This document shows positions 1-5,347 of a stretch of DNA of 5,347 nt, in pieces (position 1 is the first letter of the stretch; the number at the start of each line of letters is the position of its first letter). The stretch covers positions 1 to 5,347 of the forward strand of contig WFQS01000294.1 of assembly GCA_015486915.1 (NCBI GenBank). The letters are read 5' to 3'. A program made the position numbers and the translations under genes. The stretch comes from Desulfobacteraceae bacterium (GTDB lineage: Bacteria > Desulfobacterota > Desulfobacteria > Desulfobacterales > Desulfobacteraceae). The notes beneath the pieces are model-generated. The model was not told the DNA's origin and made no database searches. It saw only the letters and a list, made by a program, of their open reading frames with translations.

Positions 1-137
1 CCAAACAAACTGCCAGTCAATGGGGTGAGAGTAAATTGAACACACCGTTCACAAAAGTGGAGCTACACCAGGGGATCTTAGATTCACCAGATCCAGATAT
101 TTTCAATGGAATGCGGGTCTGGGAATTGCCCTTCTGA
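1..137 (+). CDS. C-terminal fragment of an unrecognised protein (5' end outside window)
   Basis: The plus-strand frame whose codons begin at position 3 is open from the window edge to a TGA at 135-137, giving 44 visible residues. The other two plus frames hit stops within the first 40 bases, which favours this one. The fragment starts KQTASQWGESKLN, contains GILDSPDPDIFNGMR and ends VWELPF. It is hydrophilic, with no membrane segment and no motif I can assign. A second small ORF on the same strand starts 48 bases downstream, so the two may be co-transcribed. Too little of the protein is visible to name a family. That it is a real gene is an inference from the open frame and its ordinary amino-acid composition. 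Confidence 0.45.
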   Translation, partial: KQTASQWGESKLNTPFTKVELHQGILDSPDPDIFNGMRVWELPF

Positions 138-185
138 TTTGATTTTCTGTATCCTTACACCTATTAAGACCTCAGGAAAGAGAAG

Positions 186-347
186 ATGAAACACATTACA
201 GTCAATATCTACAGAAAGGATAAATACTACCCTCGTGTTGTGATGATGGCTGGAAAAATTTTTGCCCGTGCAGACGTTGTAGGTCCCTTAGATATTCTTA
301 TCGGAATGGGTAATCTTTCCAAAAAATTACTCAAACCTCCCACCTGA
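186..347 (+). CDS. Small 53-residue protein of unknown function
   Basis: ATG at 186 is preceded by AGGA at 174-177 within a purine-rich stretch, eight bases before the start, which is a good ribosome binding site. The frame runs 53 codons to TGA at 345-347. The product begins MKHITVNIYRKDKYYPRVV, then a hydrophobic middle (VVGPLDILIGMGNLSKK), then a short basic tail. It is basic overall, with no signal peptide or clear membrane helix. The opening and the PLDILIGMG segment look like the start of a longer folded domain, so this may be a truncated version of a longer protein. The same frame reopens after the stop but soon runs antisense to the hydrolase gene. A minus-strand frame over the same bases starts at a GTG without a convincing ribosome site, and I judge it a shadow. 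I do not recognise the family. Confidence 0.5.
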   Translation: MKHITVNIYRKDKYYPRVVMMAGKIFARADVVGPLDILIGMGNLSKKLLKPPT

Positions 348-478
348 CGGGATAAGTCTCCTTCAAGGCGCAGCCCCATGGAAGATGTGGTGAGCCTCAA
401 AAAAACTATGGTGCGGTTTACGGATGGCACTGAGCAGTTTTCCTATTTCAGCAGACGTGAGAATATCAGGTATTGTTT
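348..478. other. Non-coding gap between convergent genes
   Basis: These 131 bases lie between the stop of the small plus-strand ORF and the stop of the minus-strand hydrolase. A convergent gap of this kind often holds a bidirectional terminator. I looked for a GC-rich stem followed by a T run on either strand and found only short AT-rich or imperfect pairings. A T-rich run occurs at about 474-485 on the plus strand, without a strong stem before it. I see no other feature. Confidence 0.4.
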
Positions 479-1018
479 TTATTTTATCAGTTTTACTATC
501 TGTTTAAAATTATCCCCCTTGGCAGCTTTCATCAATTCAAAAAACACCATTTCATTACTTGTGACGTATCCGCCAGCCTGCCTGATCCTGTCAAGTCCTA
601 TTTCTTTGTTTTCTCTTGTTCTTGATGAAATGCAATCCGCCACTATCTGCACATCATATCCGGTCTTTATCAGATCCATCCCTGTCTGGTACACGCATAT
701 ATGGGTTTCTATTCCCGTGAGAAGCACCTTGCTTCTTCCAAGGGAATCAAACCTGTCCATGAATTCCTGATTTGAGCAGCAGCTGAATGTATTTTTTGCT
801 ATTGGTTTCAAATCCGGTAAAAGTTTTGCAAGCCGATCAATGGTGGGGCCTATGCTTTCAGGCACCTGTTCCATCCATATAACCGGAACATCAAGAATTT
901 TCATTGCCTTTAACATTGTTTCAAGGCCTGCAAAGAGTTTCTCACTCTCATACATGATCTGTGCGAGTTTTCCCTGGACATCTATGAGCAATAATACAGT
1001 GTTATCAATTGTAAGCAT
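479..1018 (-). CDS. Isochorismatase-family cysteine hydrolase
   Basis: This 179-residue protein matches the usual size of single-domain isochorismatase/nicotinamidase-like hydrolases. The catalytic triad is visible: Asp13 in LLIDVQ near the N-terminus, Lys75 in IAKNTFSC, and the nucleophile Cys108 in TGIETHICVYQT. The residues before Cys108 fit the conserved turn that precedes the nucleophile. IVADCISSRT (125-134) is another family hallmark. It has no signal peptide, so it should be cytoplasmic. The family hydrolyses C-N or vinyl-ether bonds in amides and related small molecules. The sequence resembles the YcaC/ISOC-like group of unknown substrate more than true pyrazinamidases, whose metal-binding histidines I do not see. 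Isochorismate hydrolysis itself is not supported, because no siderophore genes are nearby. The ATG is set by AAGGAG at 1031-1026, seven bases upstream. It lies 155 bases downstream of gpsA on the same strand, and direct repeats occupy the gap. Confidence 0.93.
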   Translation of the reverse strand: MLTIDNTVLLLIDVQGKLAQIMYESEKLFAGLETMLKAMKILDVPVIWMEQVPESIGPTIDRLAKLLPDLKPIAKNTFSCCSNQEFMDRFDSLGRSKVLLTGIETHICVYQTGMDLIKTGYDVQIVADCISSRTRENKEIGLDRIRQAGGYVTSNEMVFFELMKAAKGDNFKQIVKLIK

Positions 1019-1049
1019 GTTTTTTCTCCTTAAAGTTGTTTTTGAGTGG

Positions 1050-1079
1050 GCCCTAACTTAGACAAGCCAGAATCAAAAT
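1050..1079. repeat. Direct repeat copy 1 upstream of hydrolase gene
   Basis: This 30-bp unit has the plus-strand core AACTTAGACAAGC. It matches the unit at 1095-1124 at 26 of 30 positions by my alignment, with a 45-bp offset. It lies between gpsA and the hydrolase, 19 bases before the hydrolase ribosome site. On the minus strand it reads as a TTCTGGCTTGTCTAAGTT-type element, so it would sit in the hydrolase leader or promoter region. Possible roles are paired regulator-binding sites or copies of an interspersed genomic repeat. The sequence alone does not decide between them. Confidence 0.75.
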
Positions 1080-1094
1080 TAGAATTGAGAATTA

Positions 1095-1124
1095 GCCCAA
1101 ACTTAGACAAGCTAGAACCAAAAC
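1095..1124. repeat. Direct repeat copy 2 upstream of hydrolase gene
   Basis: This is the second copy of the unit at 1050-1079, differing at four positions. Each copy begins with GCCC and carries the shared core ACTTAGACAAGC. A much weaker third resemblance (GCCC, an A run, then ACAAG) begins at 1143. If real it has lost about five bases of the core, and I do not count it as a copy. Just beyond copy 2, GAATT(T)4AATTC at 1125-1138 forms a small AT-only palindrome, too weak to call a terminator for gpsA. Confidence 0.75.
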
Positions 1125-1173
1125 GAATTTTTTAATTCTTTTGCCCAAAAACAAGAAAATAAAAATTAAGAGA

Positions 1174-2217
1174 CTAAATACATATTTCAAGTTCCCCTGT
1201 TTCATGTCCAAGTTTTCTTGTCATGAGTCTTTTTACCGCATCCTCTGGAGTGGCATTTTCATACAGAGCCCTGTACACCTCGTTTATTATGGGAAGTTCT
1301 ATATTTAATTTTTTAGCAAGCTTATATACTGATTTTGTATTTTTCACGCCTTCGGCAACGGTCAGTCTGTTTTCCAGGATCTCTTTAAGGGACGTACCCT
1401 CACCAAGCATCCTGCCCACTGTATAATTCCGGCTCAAATTTCCAGTGCAGGTCAGGATAAGATCTCCCACACCGGAAAGCCCGGAAAAAGTGTGGGGATT
1501 AGCGCCAAGTTTTAGCCCGAGACGTCTAATCTCTGCAAGCCCCCTTGTTATCACAGCAGCCCTTGTATTAAGTCCAAGCCCCATGCCGTCAACAAATCCT
1601 GCAGCAATGGCAATTACATTTTTAACAGCCCCGCCAAGTTCCATGCCAATGGGATCATCATTAACATAAGCCCGGAAATAATCAGTTGCAAACACATGCT
1701 GGACATAAATTGCAGTTTCAATATTTTTAGAACCGATACTTATGGCTGTGGGGACTTTTTCCGCAACTTCCTTTGCAAAGGACGGGCCTGAAAGCACAGC
1801 AACCATATCATCAGTCAGAGAAGGTATACATTCTTTTAATACAGCAGACATTGTAAGATGTGTTTTTTTCTCAATCCCCTTTGACGCAGTGATTAAAATG
1901 GAATTATCAGATATAAAGGATGCCATCTGCTCTGCAATATTTCTCATGGTATGGGAAGGTACCACCAAAAGCACCATTTGATTTTTCTTCACAAGTTCTT
2001 CAAGATCATTGGTGGGAATAATTTTTTCAGACAATTGTATACCGGGCAGAAATAATTTATTTTCACGGCAGGTCAGAATATCCTGTTTCACCTCTTTTTC
2101 ATAGGCCCATAAATCCACATCATAACCCTTTTTTGCTAGAAGATTTGCAAGGGCTGTCCCCCAGCTTCCAGCTCCTACAACTCCGATATGCTCAAGTTCT
2201 TCAGCTTTTTTATCCAT
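1174..2217 (-). CDS. gpsA: Glycerol-3-phosphate dehydrogenase [NAD(P)+]
   Basis: GpsA reduces dihydroxyacetone phosphate to sn-glycerol 3-phosphate in the cytoplasm, supplying the backbone for phospholipids. From the ATG at 2217 the protein has 347 residues, close to the usual 330-340. The N-terminal Rossmann fold shows GAGSWGTALA (15-24), then ASKGIE with Lys113, and SGPSFA (143-148). The C-terminal catalytic domain shows GGAVKNVIAIAAG with the conserved Lys199, then GVGDLILT with Asp252, and SRNYTVG (262-268) with the substrate-binding Arg-Asn pair. All expected residues are present. The frame stays open 41 codons further to a TTG at 2340, but that extension has no family similarity and starts inside a palindrome. 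The ATG directly before the Rossmann strand fits GpsA proteins best, although its ribosome site (GGA about 12 bases upstream) is weak. The C-terminal tail LGHETGELEICI is slightly longer than usual. Confidence 0.97.
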   Translation of the reverse strand: MDKKAEELEHIGVVGAGSWGTALANLLAKKGYDVDLWAYEKEVKQDILTCRENKLFLPGIQLSEKIIPTNDLEELVKKNQMVLLVVPSHTMRNIAEQMASFISDNSILITASKGIEKKTHLTMSAVLKECIPSLTDDMVAVLSGPSFAKEVAEKVPTAISIGSKNIETAIYVQHVFATDYFRAYVNDDPIGMELGGAVKNVIAIAAGFVDGMGLGLNTRAAVITRGLAEIRRLGLKLGANPHTFSGLSGVGDLILTCTGNLSRNYTVGRMLGEGTSLKEILENRLTVAEGVKNTKSVYKLAKKLNIELPIINEVYRALYENATPEDAVKRLMTRKLGHETGELEICI

Positions 2218-2250
2218 ATTATTGTTTATCCGTATTACAAAGCAGCCGAC

Positions 2251-2256
2251 ATTATA
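2251..2256 (-). promoter_or_regulatory. Possible -10 element close to gpsA
   Basis: The minus strand carries an exact TATAAT here, 33 bases before the gpsA ATG. No good -35 lies at 16-18 bases. The nearest candidate, TTGTGG, is 19 bases away. Spacing to the start would allow a short leader. In AT-rich DNA a lone TATAAT is weak evidence, and the palindrome upstream offers a better-spaced pair. Confidence 0.25.
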
Positions 2257-2317
2257 AGGTCCCAGGCTGAAACCTCCACAAAAATGCCCACTTAAAATTA
2301 AAATCACTTCTTTCCTG

Positions 2318-2364
2318 AATTTTTTACAGAATATACACAAAATTCATATATTCTGTAAAAAATT
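2318..2364. repeat. Perfect 18-bp inverted repeat with 11-bp loop
   Basis: The left arm AATTTTTTACAGAATATA (2318-2335) is the exact reverse complement of the right arm at 2347-2364, separated by 11 bases. Flanking bases do not extend the pairing, and no short direct duplication surrounds it. It lies about midway between the regulator stop and the gpsA start. On either strand the T run is on the 5' side and the A run on the 3' side of the hairpin. That is the reverse of an intrinsic terminator, so termination is unlikely. A palindromic operator, a symmetric promoter or a small mobile/interspersed repeat are the alternatives. Confidence 0.85.
2330..2359 (-). promoter_or_regulatory. Candidate sigma-70-type promoter for gpsA
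   Basis: On the minus strand TTTACA (2359-2354) is followed after 18 bases by TATATT (2335-2330). Each hexamer matches five of six consensus positions. Transcription would begin near 2323 and give a leader of about 105 bases before the gpsA ATG. Because the pair lies in a perfect palindrome, the plus strand has an identical pair (TTTACA 2323-2328, TATATT 2347-2352) with the same 18-base spacer, but it faces the antisense side of the regulator gene. The spacing is good, but the promoter call is an inference from sequence alone. Confidence 0.45.
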
Positions 2365-2454
2365 ATACTTATCGCCTGAACATATTTTTGTCAATTATTT
2401 TGCAGGACGATTATGGCTTAAAGTAAGAAGCTTTTGTCCGGGATTTAATGCAAA

Positions 2455-3855
2455 TTATCGGAATTTATCTGCCTTGATGGCAAAGCGCTTCATTATCTGC
2501 TGGAGGGCCTGGCGTTCAAGGCCGCACATTTTTGCAGCCTGGGTTATGTTACCATTTGTAAGGGAAAGAGCCGCATTGATATAGTTGTGGTTAAACTCGT
2601 TTAATATTTTTTCCTTTGCATCTTTATAGGGCATTTTATTTACAGATGTGCCGTCTAATACATTTTCATTAGGTTCTGCATCCATGTTTTTCTTTTTATT
2701 AAAGGAAATATCAGAGCACCGTATTGTATCTGATTCTGAATAAATTATGCCCTGGATAAGTGTGTTTTCAAGCTCCCTTACATTGCCGGGCCAGGAATAT
2801 TTCATGAGCATTGCCATTAATTTGGAAGAAATTTTCTTTTCAGGCTTTTTAAGTTTTCTGCAGTGCTTGGAAACGAGGTGCTCTGCTATGATGGGAATAT
2901 CGGTGAGTCTGTCCCTTAAAGCCGGAAGTTCTATTGTAATGACATTAAGTCTGTAAAAAAAATCCTCCCTGAATTCACCGTTTTCAATTTTTTTAACAAG
3001 ATTTCTGTTGGTGGAGGCAATGATCCTCACATCAATTCTGATGGATTTTGTATCACCAAGGGGTTTTATCTCTTTTTCCTGGAGTACCCTTAAAAGTTTT
3101 GTCTGGATAACAGGCCCGATATCTCCTATTTCATCAAGAAAAATAGTCCCTTTGTCAGCTTCCTGGAAAAGTCCTTTCTTGTTCCCGACGGCATTGGTAA
3201 AAGCCCCCTTTTTATAACCGAAAAGCTCACTTTCAAGAATGTGCTCAGGTACTGTGGGACAATTTACCACTACAAAAGATTTTTTCCCCCTGTTGCTCAT
3301 GCTGTGAATGGATTGAGCCGTGAGGTCCTTTCCTGTTCCGGATTCTCCGGTGATAAGCACAGTAATATCACTTTCTGCAACCATTGCTATTTTATTGTAA
3401 ACTTTCTGCATTGCAGGGCTTTCTCCGGTAAGTTTTGCAAAGCCTCCGGTACTCTCCATTGAAAGTCTTTTATTTTCCTTTAAAAGATGACTCCTCTCCA
3501 AAGCTTTTTTTACCTTAAAAATTATTTCATCCTGCTCAAATGGTTTGGAAATGAAGTCATAGGCGCCTTTTTTAATTGCTTTTACAGCAATATCAATGCT
3601 GCCGAATGCCGTTATCATTACAATTGTAAGGTCAGGATAATGCTCTTTTACATGTGCCAGCAACTCAAAACCATCCATTTCCGGCATTTTAATATCACAG
3701 AGCATGAGATCAAATTGTTCCTGATCCAGGATACTTAAGGCCGTGCCTGCTGAAAATGCCATTGTAACGTGAGTGTCAATTTCCGATTCCAGAATTCTCT
3801 TAATGAGCCTTGTCATATCTTTTTCATCATCAACAACAAGAATGCCGGTTTTCAT
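2455..3855 (-). CDS. Sigma-54-dependent NtrC-family response regulator
   Basis: This cytoplasmic transcription activator has 466 residues, the normal length for an AtoC/ZraR/HydG-type regulator. The receiver domain (about 1-120) has the acidic pair Asp9-Asp10, phospho-acceptor Asp54 in LCDIKMP, Thr82 and Lys104. The AAA+ domain (about 142-370) has Walker A GESGTGKD (170-177), the sigma-54 contact loop at 217-222, Walker B TIFLDE (237-242), sensor I STN (281-283), likely arginine fingers Arg296 and Arg302, and sensor II WPGNVREL (355-362). A Fis-type helix-turn-helix occupies about 424-460 (GNITQAAKMCGLERQAL). The contact loop reads GAFTNA rather than the canonical GAFTGA. ATG 3855 is chosen over an ATG 14 codons upstream because it begins the receiver strand and has AGGAGG nine bases before it. 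The kinase stop is one base upstream. Its signal and target genes cannot be read from this window. Confidence 0.96.
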   Translation of the reverse strand: MKTGILVVDDEKDMTRLIKRILESEIDTHVTMAFSAGTALSILDQEQFDLMLCDIKMPEMDGFELLAHVKEHYPDLTIVMITAFGSIDIAVKAIKKGAYDFISKPFEQDEIIFKVKKALERSHLLKENKRLSMESTGGFAKLTGESPAMQKVYNKIAMVAESDITVLITGESGTGKDLTAQSIHSMSNRGKKSFVVVNCPTVPEHILESELFGYKKGAFTNAVGNKKGLFQEADKGTIFLDEIGDIGPVIQTKLLRVLQEKEIKPLGDTKSIRIDVRIIASTNRNLVKKIENGEFREDFFYRLNVITIELPALRDRLTDIPIIAEHLVSKHCRKLKKPEKKISSKLMAMLMKYSWPGNVRELENTLIQGIIYSESDTIRCSDISFNKKKNMDAEPNENVLDGTSVNKMPYKDAKEKILNEFNHNYINAALSLTNGNITQAAKMCGLERQALQQIMKRFAIKADKFR

Positions 3856-3856
3856 A

Positions 3857-5347
3857 TTATATTGCCTCCTCTCCATGGGGAACTGCAGGAAGGACAATTG
3901 TAAATACCGTCCATTCTCCTTCGCGGCTTTTAACCTTTATACTGCCGTTGTGTTTTTTTATTATCCCGTAACTCACGGAAAGCCCGAGTCCCGTACCCTG
4001 TCCCACTGGTTTTGTGGTAAAAAAAGGATCAAATATTTTGGAGAGATTCATTTTACTGATACCCCTGCCATTATCCTTTACCATAATGGTGATATTCTCT
4101 TTGTCATTTTTTTCGGTTTTTATATTAATCAGCCCGTTTTTTTCCATGGCATGGCAAGCATTAATCATAAGGTTTATCATGACCTGCCTTAACTCCTGTT
4201 CATTGCCCGATACAAGCAACACTTCATCTGAAAAAAGATCTGACTTTATTTCAATATTGCGGAAATCGGAGTGATTGGTTAAGAATTTTACAACATCCTG
4301 TATTGTATTATTTATATTTAAAACTGTCTTTTTTGATGACCCTTTTCTCGAGAAGGCAAGCAGATCACTTACAATTGTTTTGCAGGATTTAACATGTTTC
4401 TCTATGGTTTTGAGATCTTCGTAAGGTGTGCCTGTTTTATCATGAACTAAACTATTGTTCTTTAATTCCTGCTTGATCATCAACTGGGTATAACCGAGGA
4501 TTATACCGAGGGGATTGTTGATTTCATGGGCAATTCCTGCCGAGAGTTCTCCAAGGGCGGCAAGTTTATCGGCCTGGGCAATCTGCTGTTCCATCTGTTT
4601 TTTCTCATTTATATTTTTTATAATAAAATGAAACGTCTTTTCACACCCGAAAGCTCCATAATCGATGGCTCCTGTTATCAGCACTCTAATGGTGATCCCG
4701 TTTGACTGAATAAAATCGGTTTCTTCGTTAAGGATAAATTCATTTGATAAAAAAGAAGCCCTTATCCTGTCCCATTCAGCATCGGATGCAAAAAATCTGC
4801 TCACGGGCATCTCGTTTATGATTATTTCATTTTTTGAGTAACCAGTCATTTCAACTCCTGTGGGATTAATTTCAAGAATTTTAAAATCAGCGTCCGTAAC
4901 AAGGATAATATCAAGGGACTGGTCAAATATTCTTCTGCATTTATACTCCGATGCAGTAAGACGTTCTGTTCTCTCTACAACCTGTCGTTCAAGGCTCTGG
5001 TTCAAACGCACAAGTTCAGAATGGGCAGCTTCAAGCTCCTCTCTGCCTGAAGAAATTTTTACATTTATCTTCCAGATCTGTTCAAAGAAAAGTGTTATCA
5101 ACCCCACAAGAAAAAAAGAAACCGTGTTTATGGTGCCTGTATAGGGCGCAATATCTGTCCAGATATAGCCAATGGATAAAAAGATAACGAGCTGCCGCAG
5201 AATATGCCCTATGGATCTTGATACAGCAAAGATTGTAAAACCTGTGCATATCCACAAGAGATAAAGGAATACAGTATTATCAGGGTCCTGGTTTCTCAAC
5301 TTTTTTGCAGTATGAAGGGATACAACGGAAAGTATCACCATGAGTGC
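3857..5347 (-). CDS. PAS-containing sensor histidine kinase, N-terminus outside window
   Basis: This is the membrane-bound sensor partner of the regulator encoded one base downstream. The frame is open to the window edge. The first visible Met is at 5341, but two codons (Ala, Leu) precede it in frame and the hydrophobic region looks already under way, so the gene probably starts further right. Counting from that Met, hydrophobic segments lie near 24-42, 49-62 and 71-90. A probable coiled coil follows at 95-130 (HSELVRLNQSLERQ), then a PAS domain at about 131-247. The HisKA helix has phospho-acceptor His272 in AGIAHEINNPLG. The HATPase domain has the N box with Asn394 (INLMINACHAM), G1 DNGRGI (423-428), F box IFDPFFTTK (436-444) and G2 GQGTGLGLS (448-456), ending at residue 494. 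All catalytic residues are present. The kinase should autophosphorylate His272 and pass phosphate to Asp54 of the regulator. The ligand is unknown, and I see no Cys/His cofactor cluster in the PAS domain. Confidence 0.95.
   Translation of the reverse strand, partial: ALMVILSVVSLHTAKKLRNQDPDNTVFLYLLWICTGFTIFAVSRSIGHILRQLVIFLSIGYIWTDIAPYTGTINTVSFFLVGLITLFFEQIWKINVKISSGREELEAAHSELVRLNQSLERQVVERTERLTASEYKCRRIFDQSLDIILVTDADFKILEINPTGVEMTGYSKNEIIINEMPVSRFFASDAEWDRIRASFLSNEFILNEETDFIQSNGITIRVLITGAIDYGAFGCEKTFHFIIKNINEKKQMEQQIAQADKLAALGELSAGIAHEINNPLGIILGYTQLMIKQELKNNSLVHDKTGTPYEDLKTIEKHVKSCKTIVSDLLAFSRKGSSKKTVLNINNTIQDVVKFLTNHSDFRNIEIKSDLFSDEVLLVSGNEQELRQVMINLMINACHAMEKNGLINIKTEKNDKENITIMVKDNGRGISKMNLSKIFDPFFTTKPVGQGTGLGLSVSYGIIKKHNGSIKVKSREGEWTVFTIVLPAVPHGEEAI
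3865..3870 (-). promoter_or_regulatory. Ribosome binding site of the response regulator, inside the kinase gene
   Basis: The minus strand reads AGGAGG here, nine bases before the regulator ATG at 3855. These bases are also Glu and Ala codons near the kinase C-terminus (GEEAI then TAA). Kinase stop and regulator start are separated by one T. The layout fixes the regulator start and implies translational coupling within one transcript. Confidence 0.85.

Noticed and set aside
227..430. Minus-strand 67-codon frame opposite the small plus-strand ORF
   Set aside because: It starts at a GTG without a convincing ribosome site. The plus-strand frame has AGGA at good spacing and a more protein-like composition.
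378..770. 130-codon plus-strand frame in the same frame as the small ORF after its stop, suggesting a stop-interrupted longer gene
   Set aside because: Most of it is antisense to the well-supported hydrolase gene. Only about 33 codons precede that overlap, too few to prove read-through or a broken gene.
1050..1124. Direct repeats as a minimal CRISPR array
   Set aside because: There are only two imperfect copies with a 15-base gap, no consistent spacers, and no cas genes in view.
1019..1173. Sigma-54 -24/-12 promoter before the hydrolase, suggested by TGGC and GGGC in the repeats
   Set aside because: No GG followed after ten bases by GC was found in this gap. The GG-containing segments do not line up with a -12 element.
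2218..2340. 41-codon N-terminal extension of GpsA to a TTG start
   Set aside because: The extension has no GpsA similarity, begins inside the palindrome, and would place extra residues before the Rossmann strand that normally starts the protein.
2318..2364. The inverted repeat as an intrinsic terminator
   Set aside because: The stem is AT-rich, and the T run precedes rather than follows the hairpin on both strands.
2362..2394. TTGACA (2394-2389) and TATAAT (2367-2362) on the minus strand as a consensus promoter
   Set aside because: Both hexamers are perfect, but the spacer is 21 bases, too long for a normal sigma-70 promoter.
3773..4192. 139-codon plus-strand frame spanning the regulator/kinase junction
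   Set aside because: It is antisense to two strongly supported genes with intact catalytic motifs and has no recognisable domain.

Overview
The window is AT-rich bacterial DNA. It carries four minus-strand protein genes of ordinary families and, at the left edge, two unrecognised short plus-strand reading frames. I think it comes from a member of Desulfobacterota, probably a Desulfobacteraceae-like sulfate reducer. The basis is a hybrid histidine kinase layout (small multi-helix membrane region, then coiled coil, PAS, HisKA and HATPase) coupled to a sigma-54 response regulator whose C-terminus ends in an ERQALQQIMKR-type Fis helix. That style is frequent in the group. This is a family-style judgement, not a database match.

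Region by region: positions 1-137 hold the C-terminal 44 codons of a plus-strand gene that starts before the window. Positions 186-347 hold a complete 53-codon plus-strand ORF with a good ribosome binding site. Neither is recognised. Positions 348-478 are a non-coding gap between convergent genes, with no convincing terminator. Positions 479-1018 (minus) encode an isochorismatase-fold cysteine hydrolase. Its 155-bp upstream gap contains two ~30-bp direct repeats, 45 bp apart. Positions 1174-2217 (minus) encode glycerol-3-phosphate dehydrogenase GpsA. The 237-bp gap upstream of gpsA contains a perfect 18-bp inverted repeat (2318-2364). Because of its symmetry, it presents the same promoter-like -35/-10 pair on both strands. 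Positions 2455-3855 (minus) encode an NtrC-family response regulator, and 3857 to the right edge (minus) encode its cognate sensor kinase, whose N-terminus lies outside the window.

How the genes work together: the kinase and regulator are clearly one two-component system. One base separates kinase stop from regulator start, and the regulator's ribosome binding site lies inside the last kinase codons. The regulator should activate sigma-54 promoters, but I found no -24/-12 element in the intergenic regions here, so its targets are probably elsewhere. GpsA (phospholipid precursor synthesis) and the hydrolase follow on the same strand. They appear to have their own leaders rather than a shared function with the two-component pair. 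I do not see a novel multi-gene system. The most notable items are the symmetric promoter palindrome, the paired repeats before the hydrolase, the GAFTNA variant in the sigma-54 contact loop, and the unidentified small ORF pair.
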